Shown one piece after another: positions 1 through 7,608 of a stretch of 20,435 nt of DNA (position 1 is its first letter; each line of letters opens with the position of its first letter). The stretch is taken from assembly GCA_036833805.1 (NCBI GenBank), contig DAITPA010000032.1:1-20435 (forward strand), read 5' to 3'. The DNA comes from PALSA-1196 sp036833805 (lineage in GTDB: Bacteria > Pseudomonadota > Gammaproteobacteria > Steroidobacterales > Steroidobacteraceae). A program made the position numbers and the translations under genes. The notes below the pieces were generated by a model, which saw only the letters and a list, made by a program, of their open reading frames with translations, ran no database searches and had not been told where the DNA came from.

Positions 1-38
1 AGATGTTATGCGGCGCGACAGGAAACGTAGTCTGAAAA

Positions 39-120
<82 letters not shown>

Positions 121-148
121 AGTGAACCGGAAGCAAGGGAGGCGGCGA

Positions 149-177
149 AATCTACGCATGGAGCTGGGAGCTGTCAA
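149..177 (-). promoter_or_regulatory. sigma70-type promoter of tRNA-Leu
   Basis: On the minus strand a perfect -35 box TTGACA (172-177) is followed by a 17-bp spacer and the -10 box TAGATT (149-154). Transcription should start near 142, giving a leader of about 20 nt before the mature tRNA. The bases after the -10 box (TCGCCGCC) are a GC-rich discriminator, typical of stable-RNA promoters under stringent (ppGpp/DksA) control. The -35 box ends only 3 bp from the rnr ATG at 181, so the tRNA promoter occupies the rnr translation-initiation region on the other strand. Confidence 0.8.
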
Positions 178-180
178 TTG

Positions 181-2220
181 ATGACACGACGCGGAAAATT
201 CGGGCGCCGCGATCGCAAGCCGGCTGGCGGTCATAAGACAGGCCCCGCGCGCGGCCCAAAGAGCCACGCTGAGCATCCATCAAAGCGCGGCAAGAGCTCA
301 CTCGACGGGCAGGTTGTCGAGGGCACGGTGACGGCAAACCGTGGCGGCTTTGGCTTCCTGCGCGTGCCGGGGCAGACCGAAGATGTGTTCCTGCCGCCGC
401 CGCAAATGCGCGGTCTTCTCAACGGCGATCGCGTGAGCGTGCGTGTGGCGGGCGATGGGCGCGGTCGCTGGACAGGCGAGGTGCAAGCCGTGCTCGATCG
501 CGGCGTCACAGCTTTCCTCGGCACGATTGAACTTGAAAGACGCGGCGCCTGGGTAAGCGCGGCGGACCGGCGTCTGCAGCTACGATGCAGCGTGGCGCCT
601 GCTGACCTTGCGGGCGCCAAGAACGGCGACTGGGTGATCGCGCGCATTCACCGCTACGCAAGCTCGACGGCGCCGGCGCAAGCCGTCATCGAAAAACGCC
701 TCGATCCGGCGCGTCCCGTGGAATTAGGCACCGAGGCGGCGATTGCGCGCTTTGACCTGCCGCATGAATTCACGCCCGCTGCCTTGCGTGAGGCGCAGAA
801 CTACGGTGGCCGGGTGGATCCCGCGGAGGCGGCATCGCGGATTGATCTGCGTGACTTGCCGCTCGTCACGATCGACGGCGAGGACGCCAAGGACTTCGAT
901 GACGCGCTCTACGCCGAGCCGCATGCGGAGGGCTTTCGTCTTATCGTCGCGATCGCCGATGTCAGCTACTACGTGCGCCTCGGAACCGCGCTCGATACTG
1001 AAGCGCGTGAGCGCGGCACGTCGGTCTATTTTCCAACACGCGTGGTGCCGATGCTGCCGCCGACGCTCTCCGATCACCTCTGCTCGCTCGCACCCAAAGT
1101 TGATCGGCTGTGCTACGTCGCCGACATGGTCATCAATCGCCACGGCGCGTTGAAAGGCGCGCGCTTCTATCCTGCCGTGATGCGCTCGGCGGCGCGTTTG
1201 ACCTATACGCTCGCGTTTGCCGCTTTGTTTGAAGGGCAACCGGCCGCGTGCAGCCAGTTGGGGCCGCTCATCGATCGGCTGCGCATCCTGGTCGACGTCT
1301 ACAAGGTGCTGCACAAGGCGCGCGCACGCCGCGGCGCGCTTGATTTCGACGCGCCCGAAGCACGCTTCCGGATCGACTCCGCCGAGCATGTGACAGCAAT
1401 CGACCTCGTCGCGCGCAACGATGCGCACCGGCTGGTCGAGGAGTGCATGATCACCGCCAACGTTGCCGTGGCGGGCGAGTTTTCGCGTACGCGCACAGCC
1501 GCTCTGTACCGCGTGCACGGACAGCCGGAAGAAGCGAAGCTTGATCGGCTGCTCTCGACACTGACGGCGCTTGGCATCGAGGCGCAGATTCCAAAGACGG
1601 TCGCGCCGCGCGACCTGCAAGCCATCACACGACGGCTCGGCAAGGCGCCGGAGCGTCCGTTCGTCGAATCGCTCGTCATTCGCTCGTTGCCGCAGGCGGT
1701 CTATCAGCCGACGAACATCGGCCATTTTGGGCTTGCTCTGGAGCACTACACGCATTTCACATCCCCCATCAGGCGCTATCCGGATCTGGTCGTGCACCGC
1801 ACCTTAAGAGCGCTCGGCGCGGCGGGCGGCGCCGCAGGAGTGCGCTACGAGACGGCGGAGCTCGGCCTTCTTGGCGAGAGCACCTCGAAGCTTGAAAAAC
1901 GCGCCGACGAGGCGGATCGCTACGTGAACAACTTTTTGAAGTGCACGTACCTGCGTGAGCGTATCGGCCAGACATTCCACGGACTCATCACTACGGTGGT
2001 CGACTTTGGCTGCTTTGTGCAGATTCTGGAGGTCGCTGTCGACGGTCTTCTGCACGTCGACCGGCTGACCGATGACTCCTATGAAATGGAGGGCGACGGG
2101 CACGGTTGGGTTGGGCGCCGTCAGGGGCGCCGCTTACGCGCCGGCGGGCAGGTCAAAGTCGTCGTCACCGCGGTCAATCCCATTGAGGGGCTGATTGATC
2201 TGGAGCTCGTTGAAGAGTGA
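181..2220 (+). CDS. rnr: Ribonuclease R (3'-5' exoribonuclease, RNB family)
   Basis: RNase R degrades structured RNA processively from the 3' end and acts in mRNA, rRNA and tmRNA-tagged message decay in the cytoplasm. About 40 very basic residues at the N-terminus are followed by an OB/cold-shock region (about 42-200). The RNB catalytic domain has the Mg2+-binding motif IDGEDAKDFDDA with Asp232, 238, 240 and 241, and the motif YTHFTSPIRRYPDLVVHR near 523-540. A single S1 domain follows from about 596 to the end. At 679 residues it is shorter than E. coli RNase R (813): the N-terminal helix-turn-helix region and the lysine-rich tail after S1 are missing. ATG 181 is preferred. The adjacent TTG at 178 is also possible, because GGGAG at 166-170 suits either. 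It overlaps rlmB by four bases (GTGA), so the two are probably cotranscribed. The alternative RNase II is less likely given the rlmB linkage and the single clear S1 domain with a cold-shock region. Confidence 0.93.
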   Translation: MTRRGKFGRRDRKPAGGHKTGPARGPKSHAEHPSKRGKSSLDGQVVEGTVTANRGGFGFLRVPGQTEDVFLPPPQMRGLLNGDRVSVRVAGDGRGRWTGEVQAVLDRGVTAFLGTIELERRGAWVSAADRRLQLRCSVAPADLAGAKNGDWVIARIHRYASSTAPAQAVIEKRLDPARPVELGTEAAIARFDLPHEFTPAALREAQNYGGRVDPAEAASRIDLRDLPLVTIDGEDAKDFDDALYAEPHAEGFRLIVAIADVSYYVRLGTALDTEARERGTSVYFPTRVVPMLPPTLSDHLCSLAPKVDRLCYVADMVINRHGALKGARFYPAVMRSAARLTYTLAFAALFEGQPAACSQLGPLIDRLRILVDVYKVLHKARARRGALDFDAPEARFRIDSAEHVTAIDLVARNDAHRLVEECMITANVAVAGEFSRTRTAALYRVHGQPEEAKLDRLLSTLTALGIEAQIPKTVAPRDLQAITRRLGKAPERPFVESLVIRSLPQAVYQPTNIGHFGLALEHYTHFTSPIRRYPDLVVHRTLRALGAAGGAAGVRYETAELGLLGESTSKLEKRADEADRYVNNFLKCTYLRERIGQTFHGLITTVVDFGCFVQILEVAVDGLLHVDRLTDDSYEMEGDGHGWVGRRQGRRLRAGGQVKVVVTAVNPIEGLIDLELVEE

Positions 2221-2969
2221 CGAGGAGCGTTGAGACCATCTTCGGTCTGCATGCCGTGCGTGCGCTTCTGCTGCGGCACCCGGAGCGCGTTCTTACCCTC
2301 AAGCTTGCGGCGGGACGAGACGATGCGCGGGTGCGCGAGCTTACGGAGCTTGCCAAGCGGCATGGTTGCCCCATCGAGCGTGCGGACGCGGGCGCGTTCA
2401 AGCAGCTGTTGGGGGACGCGGTGCATCAGGGCGTCGTCGCGGAGATCTCATCCATGCCGCCGTGGACCGAGGACGACCTTCTGACCGCACTCACGCATGC
2501 GAAACTGCCCTTGGTGCTGGCGCTCGACGGCGTGCAGGACCCCCATAACCTCGGCGCCTGTCTGCGCACCGCGGATGCCTGTGGGGCGCTCGCGGTGGTC
2601 GTGCCGAAGGACCGAGCGGCGCAGCTTACCGCCGCCGTGCGTAAAGTCGCGGCCGGCGCCGCGGAGACCACCCCCGTCGTTGCCGTGACGAATCTTGTGC
2701 GCTGTCTGTCACTTATGAAAGAAGCAGGCCTGTGGGTGGTCGGCGCGGAGGCGCGGGCCGACGAGCGGCCTCAGGACGTCGACCTCACCACCGGCACGGT
2801 CCTCGTGCTCGGTGCGGAAGGCGCGGGGCTGCGCCAATTGACCCGCCAGGCTTGCGACTTCGTGGTGCGCCTGCCGCAGGTGGGAGCGGTCGAAAGCCTC
2901 AACGTGTCCGTCGCCGCCGGGATGCTCCTTTATGAGGCTCTGCGGCAGCGCGAGGGCGCGCAGAAGTGA
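2217..2969 (+). CDS. rlmB: 23S rRNA (guanosine-2'-O-)-methyltransferase RlmB, SpoU/TrmH family
   Basis: RlmB uses S-adenosylmethionine to methylate the 2'-OH of G2251 (E. coli numbering) in the peptidyl-transferase P-loop of 23S rRNA. The 250-residue length matches the family. The N-terminal substrate-binding domain begins at the typical IFGLHAVRALL. The SPOUT trefoil-knot domain carries all three motifs: DPHNLGACLRTADA with Asn111, VLGAEGAGLRQL with Glu201, and VESLNVSVAAGMLLYEALRQ with Ser227 and Asn229. The start is the GTG that shares bases with the rnr stop (GTGA), which points to translational coupling. The rnr-rlmB pair is conserved in gammaproteobacteria. A hairpin terminator lies 10 bp after the stop. 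Confidence 0.95.
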   Translation: MTRSVETIFGLHAVRALLLRHPERVLTLKLAAGRDDARVRELTELAKRHGCPIERADAGAFKQLLGDAVHQGVVAEISSMPPWTEDDLLTALTHAKLPLVLALDGVQDPHNLGACLRTADACGALAVVVPKDRAAQLTAAVRKVAAGAAETTPVVAVTNLVRCLSLMKEAGLWVVGAEARADERPQDVDLTTGTVLVLGAEGAGLRQLTRQACDFVVRLPQVGAVESLNVSVAAGMLLYEALRQREGAQK

Positions 2970-2978
2970 GGCGCTCCG

Positions 2979-3010
2979 GCCGGCCCAATACAGGCCGGCA
3001 CGCTTCTTAT
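2979..3010 (+). terminator. Probable Rho-independent terminator of rnr-rlmB
   Basis: A perfect 7-bp GC stem, GCCGGCC (2979-2985) with GGCCGGC (2993-2999), encloses the 7-nt loop CAATACA. It is followed by ACGCTTCTTATTTATT, a T-rich but interrupted tract. It begins 9 bp after the rlmB stop and just before the rpsF promoter, so it would separate the two transcription units. Confidence 0.65.
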
Positions 3011-3013
3011 TTA

Positions 3014-3042
3014 TTGCGATTGGCAGGGGTTTTCAGTATTCT
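3014..3042 (+). promoter_or_regulatory. sigma70-type promoter of the rpsF operon
   Basis: The -35 box TTGCGA (3014-3019, 4/6 to consensus) and the -10 box TATTCT (3037-3042, 4/6) are separated by exactly 17 bp. Transcription would start near 3049, leaving an mRNA leader of about 114 nt before rpsF. Its position just after the rlmB terminator supports it. Confidence 0.65.
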
Positions 3043-3046
3043 GCGC

Positions 3047-3106
3047 GGCCCCTGATCTCAAGGGGGTTACGGCCCCAGATTTTCGAAGGGTCAGGGCCCG
3101 ATCTCC
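3047..3106 (+). promoter_or_regulatory. Structured rpsF leader with 24-nt degenerate repeats, possible autoregulatory element
   Basis: The leader holds three GG-C(3-4)-(N)-GAT units starting at 3047, 3071 and 3095, exactly 24 nt apart. They create alternative stems: CCCC 3049-3052 with GGGG 3062-3065; GGGG 3063-3066 with CCCC 3073-3076; and GGCCC 3071-3075 with GGGCC 3094-3098. These cannot all form together. Leaders of rpsF in many bacteria contain an RNA motif bound by the S6:S18 complex for feedback control. This leader could be a divergent version, but I cannot match it base by base to that motif. Confidence 0.35.
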
Positions 3107-3162
3107 TTGCCGCATTGGCGCACCCTCGCGCGCAAGCGGCTGCCAACCCATAAGGAAGATCC

Positions 3163-3645
3163 ATGAGGCATTATGAAATCGTGTTTCTGGTGCACCCGGA
3201 CCAGAGCGAACAAGTTCCCGCGATGATCGATCGCTACAAGGGAATGATTGCGGCCGGCAACGGCCTCGTGCATCGCCTGGAAGACTGGGGCCGGCGGCAG
3301 CTCGCCTATCCGATCGCCAAGGTGCACAAGGCGCACTACGTTCTTATGAACATCGAGTGTGACCAGAAAATCGTCGATGAATTGACCGGCGCCTTTCGCT
3401 TCAGCGACGCGGTGCTGCGCCATCTCGTGACCAGTGTCGACGAGGCGGTGGTTGAGCCCTCGCACATGGCGAAGGCCGAGGAAGAGGAAGCCGGCGGTCG
3501 GCGTGACCGTCCCCGCGATGAAGCGCAGGGATCATCCGATGACGACGACGGCGGCCGGCGCCGCGAGCGCGTCCGCGATGAGCCCGTCGCCGCCGAGGCT
3601 GAAGATACCGCCATGACGGACGAGCGTCCGAGCCTGGGGAACTGA
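3163..3645 (+). CDS. rpsF: Small-subunit ribosomal protein S6 (bS6) with long charged tail
   Basis: S6 binds 16S rRNA in the 30S platform together with S18. Residues 1-100 are a standard S6 fold: MRHYEIVFLVHPDQSEQV at the start, then the core segment RRQLAYPIAKVHKAHYVLMN. AGGAAG at 3153-3158 is a good Shine-Dalgarno sequence for the ATG. The protein has 160 residues against about 95-135 in most bacteria. The extra part, from about residue 104, is a low-complexity acidic and arginine-rich tail that contains a partial internal duplication (GGRRDRPRDE at 111-120, GGRRRERVRDE at 130-140). E. coli S6 also has an acidic tail, where RimK adds glutamates. It is the first gene of the operon rpsF-rpsR-rplI-dnaB-alr; rpsR starts 2 bp after its stop. 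Confidence 0.97.
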   Translation: MRHYEIVFLVHPDQSEQVPAMIDRYKGMIAAGNGLVHRLEDWGRRQLAYPIAKVHKAHYVLMNIECDQKIVDELTGAFRFSDAVLRHLVTSVDEAVVEPSHMAKAEEEEAGGRRDRPRDEAQGSSDDDDGGRRRERVRDEPVAAEAEDTAMTDERPSLGN

Positions 3646-3647
3646 TT

Positions 3648-3890
3648 ATGAAAACCAGCAGCACCCCGAGCCGCTTTTCGCGGCGCAAGAAATTCTGCCG
3701 CTTCACCGCCGAAGGCGTGAAGTCGATCGACTACAAGGATCTTGCGACCTTGAAGGGCTACGTTACCGAGACCGGCAAGATCGTACCGAGCCGCATCACG
3801 GGTACGAAGTCCTTCTATCAGCGGCAGCTGGCGGTCGCGATCAAACGTGCGCGCTTCCTCGCGCTCCTGCCTTACACCGATCAGCACTGA
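3648..3890 (+). CDS. rpsR: Small-subunit ribosomal protein S18 (bS18)
   Basis: S18 forms a heterodimer with S6 on the 30S platform. The 80-residue length is typical. The conserved family stretches are visible: RRKKFCRFTAEGVKSIDYKD near the N-terminus and PSRITGTKSFYQRQLAVAIK followed by RARFLALLPYTDQH at the C-terminus. The single Cys at the RKKFCRF position is the usual type. GGGGA at 3636-3640, inside the end of rpsF, is well placed as its ribosome binding site. This agrees with coupled synthesis of the two partners. Confidence 0.98.
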   Translation: MKTSSTPSRFSRRKKFCRFTAEGVKSIDYKDLATLKGYVTETGKIVPSRITGTKSFYQRQLAVAIKRARFLALLPYTDQH

Positions 3891-3899
3891 AGACGCATC

Positions 3900-4349
3900 A
3901 TGGAACTCATCCTGCTGCAGAAAGTCGCCAATCTCGGCAACATCGGTGACCGGGTCAAGGTGAAGTCCGGCTTCGGGCGCAACTTTCTCCTGCCGCAGGG
4001 CAAGGCTACGCTCGCGACCGAAGTCAATATCGCAAGATTTGAAGTGCGCCGCGCGGAGCTTGAGAAGGCTGCCGGCGAGGAGCTGCATTCAGCGAGCGAG
4101 CGCGCGAATGCCTTGAAAGAATATCGCCTGACGATCGCTGCCAAGGCCGGCACCGAAGGCAAGCTCTTCGGTTCGATCGGCACGGCCGACATCGCCGAGG
4201 CCGCCACGCGCGCCGGCATGCCGGTCGCTAGGAGCGAAGTGCGCCTGCCTGGTGGGCCGCTACGCATGGTCGGCGAGCACATCGTGCATGTGCATCTGCA
4301 TGCTGATGTCGATGCACCGGTCACTGTGGTCGTAGTCGCGGAGGAGTAG
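3900..4349 (+). CDS. rplI: Large-subunit ribosomal protein L9 (bL9)
   Basis: L9 binds 23S rRNA at the base of the L1 stalk and helps maintain reading frame. It has 149 residues, the same as E. coli L9. The N-terminal rRNA-binding domain shows MELILLQKVANLGNIGDRV and the L9 signature GFGRNFLLPQGKA. A long connecting helix (about 42-75) leads to a C-terminal domain that starts at the typical GKLFGSIGTADIAEA. It lies 9 bp after rpsR and 9 bp before the proposed dnaB start. Its Shine-Dalgarno is weak (GAAGA overlapping the rpsR stop). Confidence 0.98.
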   Translation: MELILLQKVANLGNIGDRVKVKSGFGRNFLLPQGKATLATEVNIARFEVRRAELEKAAGEELHSASERANALKEYRLTIAAKAGTEGKLFGSIGTADIAEAATRAGMPVARSEVRLPGGPLRMVGEHIVHVHLHADVDAPVTVVVVAEE

Positions 4350-4358
4350 CCGCAAGGC

Positions 4359-5786
4359 TTGCTCCGAAGTTCACGCGAGAATGTAGTGGCCGCTCCCGCC
4401 AAAGCGCGTCGCGAATCGGGCACGCTTGAGGACATTCGCACCCCGCCGCATTCCGTTGAAGCCGAACAGGCCGTCTTGGGCGGTCTTCTCCTGGATCCGG
4501 TGGCCTGGGACAATGTTGCCGACGTCGTGCGCGCGGCGGACTTCTATCGCCCCGATCATCGGCTGATTTTTGAAGCCATAGGCGCGTTGGCCGGCAACGG
4601 TCAACCTTGCGATGCCGTCACGGTGTCGGAACATCTGCAGCGCACGCAGCTTCTCGATGAGGTCGGCGGCCTTGCCTATCTGGGAACCCTGGTGCGCGAT
4701 ACGCCCACCGCCGCCAATGTGCGCGCGTACGCGGCCATCGTGCGCGAGCGCTCGCTGTTGCGAAAGCTGATACGCGCTGGCGGCGAGATTGCCGCCTCAG
4801 TCTTCAGCGACGAGGGCCTGACCGCAAGCGAGCTTGTTGACCGCGCCGAGCAGCGCGTCTTCGAGATCGCCGAGGAAGGCACGCGCAGCCGCGATGGCGC
4901 GCAGTCGGCAAAGTCCCTGTTGCCGGCGCTCATCGATCAGATCGATTCCTGGCATTCCAATCCGGACTCGTTGCGCGGGCTGGCGACGGGCTTTCACGAT
5001 TTTGACAGGGTGACCGGCGGGCTGCGTCCCGGAGATCTCATCATCGTCGCCGGACGTCCTTCAATGGGCAAGACAACGCTCGCCGTCAACATGGCGGAGA
5101 ACGCGGCGCTCGATCGTACGACGCAAGCCTCCGTCGTGGTGTTCAGCATGGAAATGCCCTCCGATCAGCTACTGACGCGCATGCTCTCATCCGTCGGCAA
5201 CGTGCCGCTGAATGCGATCAGGAGCGGCCGCATTGCCGATGAGGACTGGGTGCGTCTGACGAGCGCCACGGGGCAGCTGTCGCAGGCGCGCATCTTCATT
5301 GACGAAACGCCGGCGCTGACGCCGACCGACCTGCGCGCACGCGCACGCCGCATCAAGCGCGAGCATGGGCTGCATCTCATCGTGGTCGACTATCTGCAGC
5401 TCATGCATGTGCCCGGAACAAAAGAGAACCGCGCGACCGAAATCGCCGAGATCTCGCGCGGACTGAAGGCGCTCGCCAAAGAGCTTGCCTGCCCCGTCAT
5501 TGCGCTGTCGCAGCTGAATCGCGGCGTCGAACAGCGCGAGCACAAGCGCCCGGTGATGTCGGATCTGCGCGAAAGCGGCTCGCTCGAGCAGGATGCCGAC
5601 ATGATCCTCCTCATCTATCGAGAGGAGGTGTACGACAAGAATACGCCCAAGAAGGGCGTCGCCGAGATTGATCTTGCCAAACACCGTAACGGCGCCACCG
5701 CGAATTTTCAGCTGACATTCCAGGGGGAATTCAGCCGCTTCAGGAGCTACAGCCCCGATTCCTACGCCGAGGGTGTATTGAAGTGA
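4359..5786 (+). CDS. dnaB: Replicative DNA helicase DnaB
   Basis: DnaB is the hexameric 5'-3' helicase of the replication fork. The N-terminal primase-interacting domain begins at PPHSVEAEQAVLGGLLLD. The RecA-like domain has Walker A GRPSMGKTT (Lys238), a Walker B region LIVVDYLQLM, and the conserved PVIALSQLNRGVEQRE and MSDLRESGSLEQDADMILLI. At 475 residues it is close to E. coli (471), and the Walker and C-terminal motifs, common intein sites, are uninterrupted. The start is uncertain. TTG 4359 has GAGGAG 12 bp upstream, while GTG 4386, nine codons later, has GAGA five bases upstream. Both leave the domain complete. It ends in a GTGA overlap with alr. Phage-type helicases are unlikely given the operon context. 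Confidence 0.96.
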   Translation: MLRSSRENVVAAPAKARRESGTLEDIRTPPHSVEAEQAVLGGLLLDPVAWDNVADVVRAADFYRPDHRLIFEAIGALAGNGQPCDAVTVSEHLQRTQLLDEVGGLAYLGTLVRDTPTAANVRAYAAIVRERSLLRKLIRAGGEIAASVFSDEGLTASELVDRAEQRVFEIAEEGTRSRDGAQSAKSLLPALIDQIDSWHSNPDSLRGLATGFHDFDRVTGGLRPGDLIIVAGRPSMGKTTLAVNMAENAALDRTTQASVVVFSMEMPSDQLLTRMLSSVGNVPLNAIRSGRIADEDWVRLTSATGQLSQARIFIDETPALTPTDLRARARRIKREHGLHLIVVDYLQLMHVPGTKENRATEIAEISRGLKALAKELACPVIALSQLNRGVEQREHKRPVMSDLRESGSLEQDADMILLIYREEVYDKNTPKKGVAEIDLAKHRNGATANFQLTFQGEFSRFRSYSPDSYAEGVLK

Positions 5787-6862
5787 GCCGGCTCATCCGG
5801 GCCGTCATTGACACGCAGGCACTGCGCGCGAATCTGCAGACACTGCGCAAGCTTGCGCCGCATTCGCGCATCGCCGCGGTCGTAAAAGCCAACGCCTACG
5901 GTCACGGTCTTGCGCACGCGGCGCGCGCGCTTGCCGAGGCCGACGCGTTCGCCGTGGCGCGCATCGAGGATGGCATTGCGCTGCGCGCCGCCGGCGTCAC
6001 GCGGCCGATCCTGATTTTGGAAGGCGTCATCAGCCAGGATGCGCTCACTGAGGCTGCGCAGCACGACTTCGATCTCATGGTGCACGATGCGCTGCAGATC
6101 GAGCTTCTTCGGAAGTGCGCCTGCCAACATCGATTCGTCCTCTGGCTCAAGATCGATACCGGCATGAACCGCCTCGGCTTTCGATGCGATGACTTTCCCG
6201 CGGCGCTGGCGCGCGTGCGTCAACTGCCAACGCCGGCGCGCGAGATTCGTCTCGTTACACACCTGGCGCGCGCCGACGATCGGCAAGATGCGACAACCGG
6301 CGAGCAGCTCGAGCGCTTCAAGGCGGCAACCCAAGGCCTTGCATTGGCCACGAGTATTGCCAATTCCGCGGCAATTTTGAGCCGCCCCGACACGCATGGC
6401 GATTGGGTGCGGCCGGGACTCGCGCTTTACGGGGTCTCGCCATTTGCCAATGAGAGCGCCGCAAGTTTCGGGCTCGTTCCCGTGATGTCGTTCGAAACCA
6501 CGGTGATTGCCACACGGCGCGTCGCGCGCGGCGAGAGCGTAGGTTACGGCGGGACGTGGCGCGCCGCGCGTGATACGACGCTTGCAATTTTGGCCGGCGG
6601 CTACGGCGACGGCTTGCCGCGCAGCCTTCGCAATGGCACTCCGGTGCTGGTCAATAAAGAGCGTGCGCCGCTGGTCGGCCGCGTCTCGATGGACATGATT
6701 GCAGTTGATATCGGCGAAGTTGCCGACGTGCACGTCGGCACGAGCTGCAAACTCTGGGGGCCGGGCCTACCCGTTGAGGAGATTGCAGACTGCGCCGGCA
6801 CCATCTCCTATGAGCTTCTCTGCGGGATCAGCAGCCGGCGCGTGCTTCTCGAAGTGCGTTGA
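5783..6862 (+). CDS. alr: Alanine racemase (PLP-dependent)
   Basis: This enzyme interconverts L- and D-alanine in the cytoplasm and supplies D-Ala for peptidoglycan. It has 359 residues, the usual length. The pyridoxal-phosphate lysine is Lys35 in AVVKANAYGHG. The second catalytic base is Tyr255 in VGYGGTWRA. Other family segments are LWLKIDTGMNRLGF, WVRPGLALYG and GRVSMDMIAVDIG. The GTG start overlaps the dnaB stop (GTGA), implying translational coupling. It is the last gene of the rpsF operon and stops only 18 bp from the convergent FHA gene, with no obvious hairpin terminator between them. The gene could be alr or a second paralogue (dadX); the dnaB linkage favours alr. Confidence 0.96.
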   Translation: MSRLIRAVIDTQALRANLQTLRKLAPHSRIAAVVKANAYGHGLAHAARALAEADAFAVARIEDGIALRAAGVTRPILILEGVISQDALTEAAQHDFDLMVHDALQIELLRKCACQHRFVLWLKIDTGMNRLGFRCDDFPAALARVRQLPTPAREIRLVTHLARADDRQDATTGEQLERFKAATQGLALATSIANSAAILSRPDTHGDWVRPGLALYGVSPFANESAASFGLVPVMSFETTVIATRRVARGESVGYGGTWRAARDTTLAILAGGYGDGLPRSLRNGTPVLVNKERAPLVGRVSMDMIAVDIGEVADVHVGTSCKLWGPGLPVEEIADCAGTISYELLCGISSRRVLLEVR

Positions 6863-6880
6863 CCGCTTGCGCTTGCGCGC

Positions 6881-7594
6881 TTAGCTGTCGAAAAACCCCA
6901 TCTTGACGCCTGCGAGCTGGATCACATCGTTGTCGGCGAGGCGTTTCGCCTGTGCGCCGATGGCAGTGCCATTGACGAGCGGATAATCGTCGTCTTTGCC
7001 GCTGTCGACGTGCACGATGAAATAGCCTTCCGCGCGGCGCGTGATTGCTGCAACCTGTACGCCCGGACGCCCGAGCGTCGTCAGCGCCTTACTGAGCTCG
7101 AGCTCCCGTCCGGCAAAGGCGCCGGAGAGCACTTGCAGTTTGGCATTCTTCACCAAGCTTGCGCCTTCGGCGAGTGCGCGCGCTTTTGCCGTCGCGGACA
7201 GACCCGCTGAGGCTTGATTGGCGACTTCCGCGGCGCTCCTCAATCTCTCGACCGGCCGCGCCGACGGCTGAATCACCATCGTCTTCTCGAACTCATCCTG
7301 CTGCTCGTCGTCTTCGACGAAGCGCAGCTGATGATGGCCGACGGTGATGACGTCGCCGTGTTGCAGGGCATGCTTCTTAATGAGCTTGCCGTTGACGTAG
7401 GTGCCGTTGGTGCTGTTCAGATCCTCGAGGAACGAATCGTTGAGGATATTGATGATGAGGGAATGGTGGCTGCTGACGGCCGGGTTGTCGATGCGGACAT
7501 CGTTGTCCGGCAACCGCCCAATCGTATAGCGCTCCTTGGTCATGTTGTATTCCGCCATGACCTGACTTTCCAGGCTTAAGACCAACCTTGCCAT
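6881..7594 (-). CDS. FHA-domain protein (two FHA domains, the second degenerate)
   Basis: FHA domains bind phosphothreonine peptides and serve as read-out modules of Ser/Thr phosphorylation. The 237-residue protein has a clear first FHA domain (about 22-95) with Gly26-Arg27, the VSSHHS segment (41-45) and NSTNGTYVNG (60-69), all at the usual ligand-contact positions. A linker of about 55 residues follows. The second FHA-like domain (about 150-237) keeps the opening TLGRPGVQV and PLVNGTAIG but lacks the Ser/His contact motif. No signal peptide or membrane segment is seen, so it should be cytoplasmic. GAGG lies 8 bases before the ATG. It is 14 bp downstream of the PP2C phosphatase gene on the same strand, so they are very likely an operon. 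Its partner and role are unknown; no kinase is in the window. Confidence 0.88.
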   Translation of the reverse strand: MARLVLSLESQVMAEYNMTKERYTIGRLPDNDVRIDNPAVSSHHSLIINILNDSFLEDLNSTNGTYVNGKLIKKHALQHGDVITVGHHQLRFVEDDEQQDEFEKTMVIQPSARPVERLRSAAEVANQASAGLSATAKARALAEGASLVKNAKLQVLSGAFAGRELELSKALTTLGRPGVQVAAITRRAEGYFIVHVDSGKDDDYPLVNGTAIGAQAKRLADNDVIQLAGVKMGFFDS

Positions 7595-7608
7595 GTGTGA
7601 GCCTCGCG

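Noticed and set aside
724..1797. Long minus-strand open frame (357 codons) opposite rnr
   Set aside because: It is the antisense shadow of a GC-rich conserved gene. Its translation is Arg/His-rich with no family motif, and the RNase R motifs are on the plus strand.
4359..5786. Intein in DnaB
   Set aside because: DnaB is a common intein host, but the Walker A and later motifs are contiguous and the length is normal.
5762..6733. Minus-strand open frame (323 codons) opposite alr
   Set aside because: The plus strand encodes a complete alanine racemase with both catalytic residues; the antisense product shows no recognisable motif.
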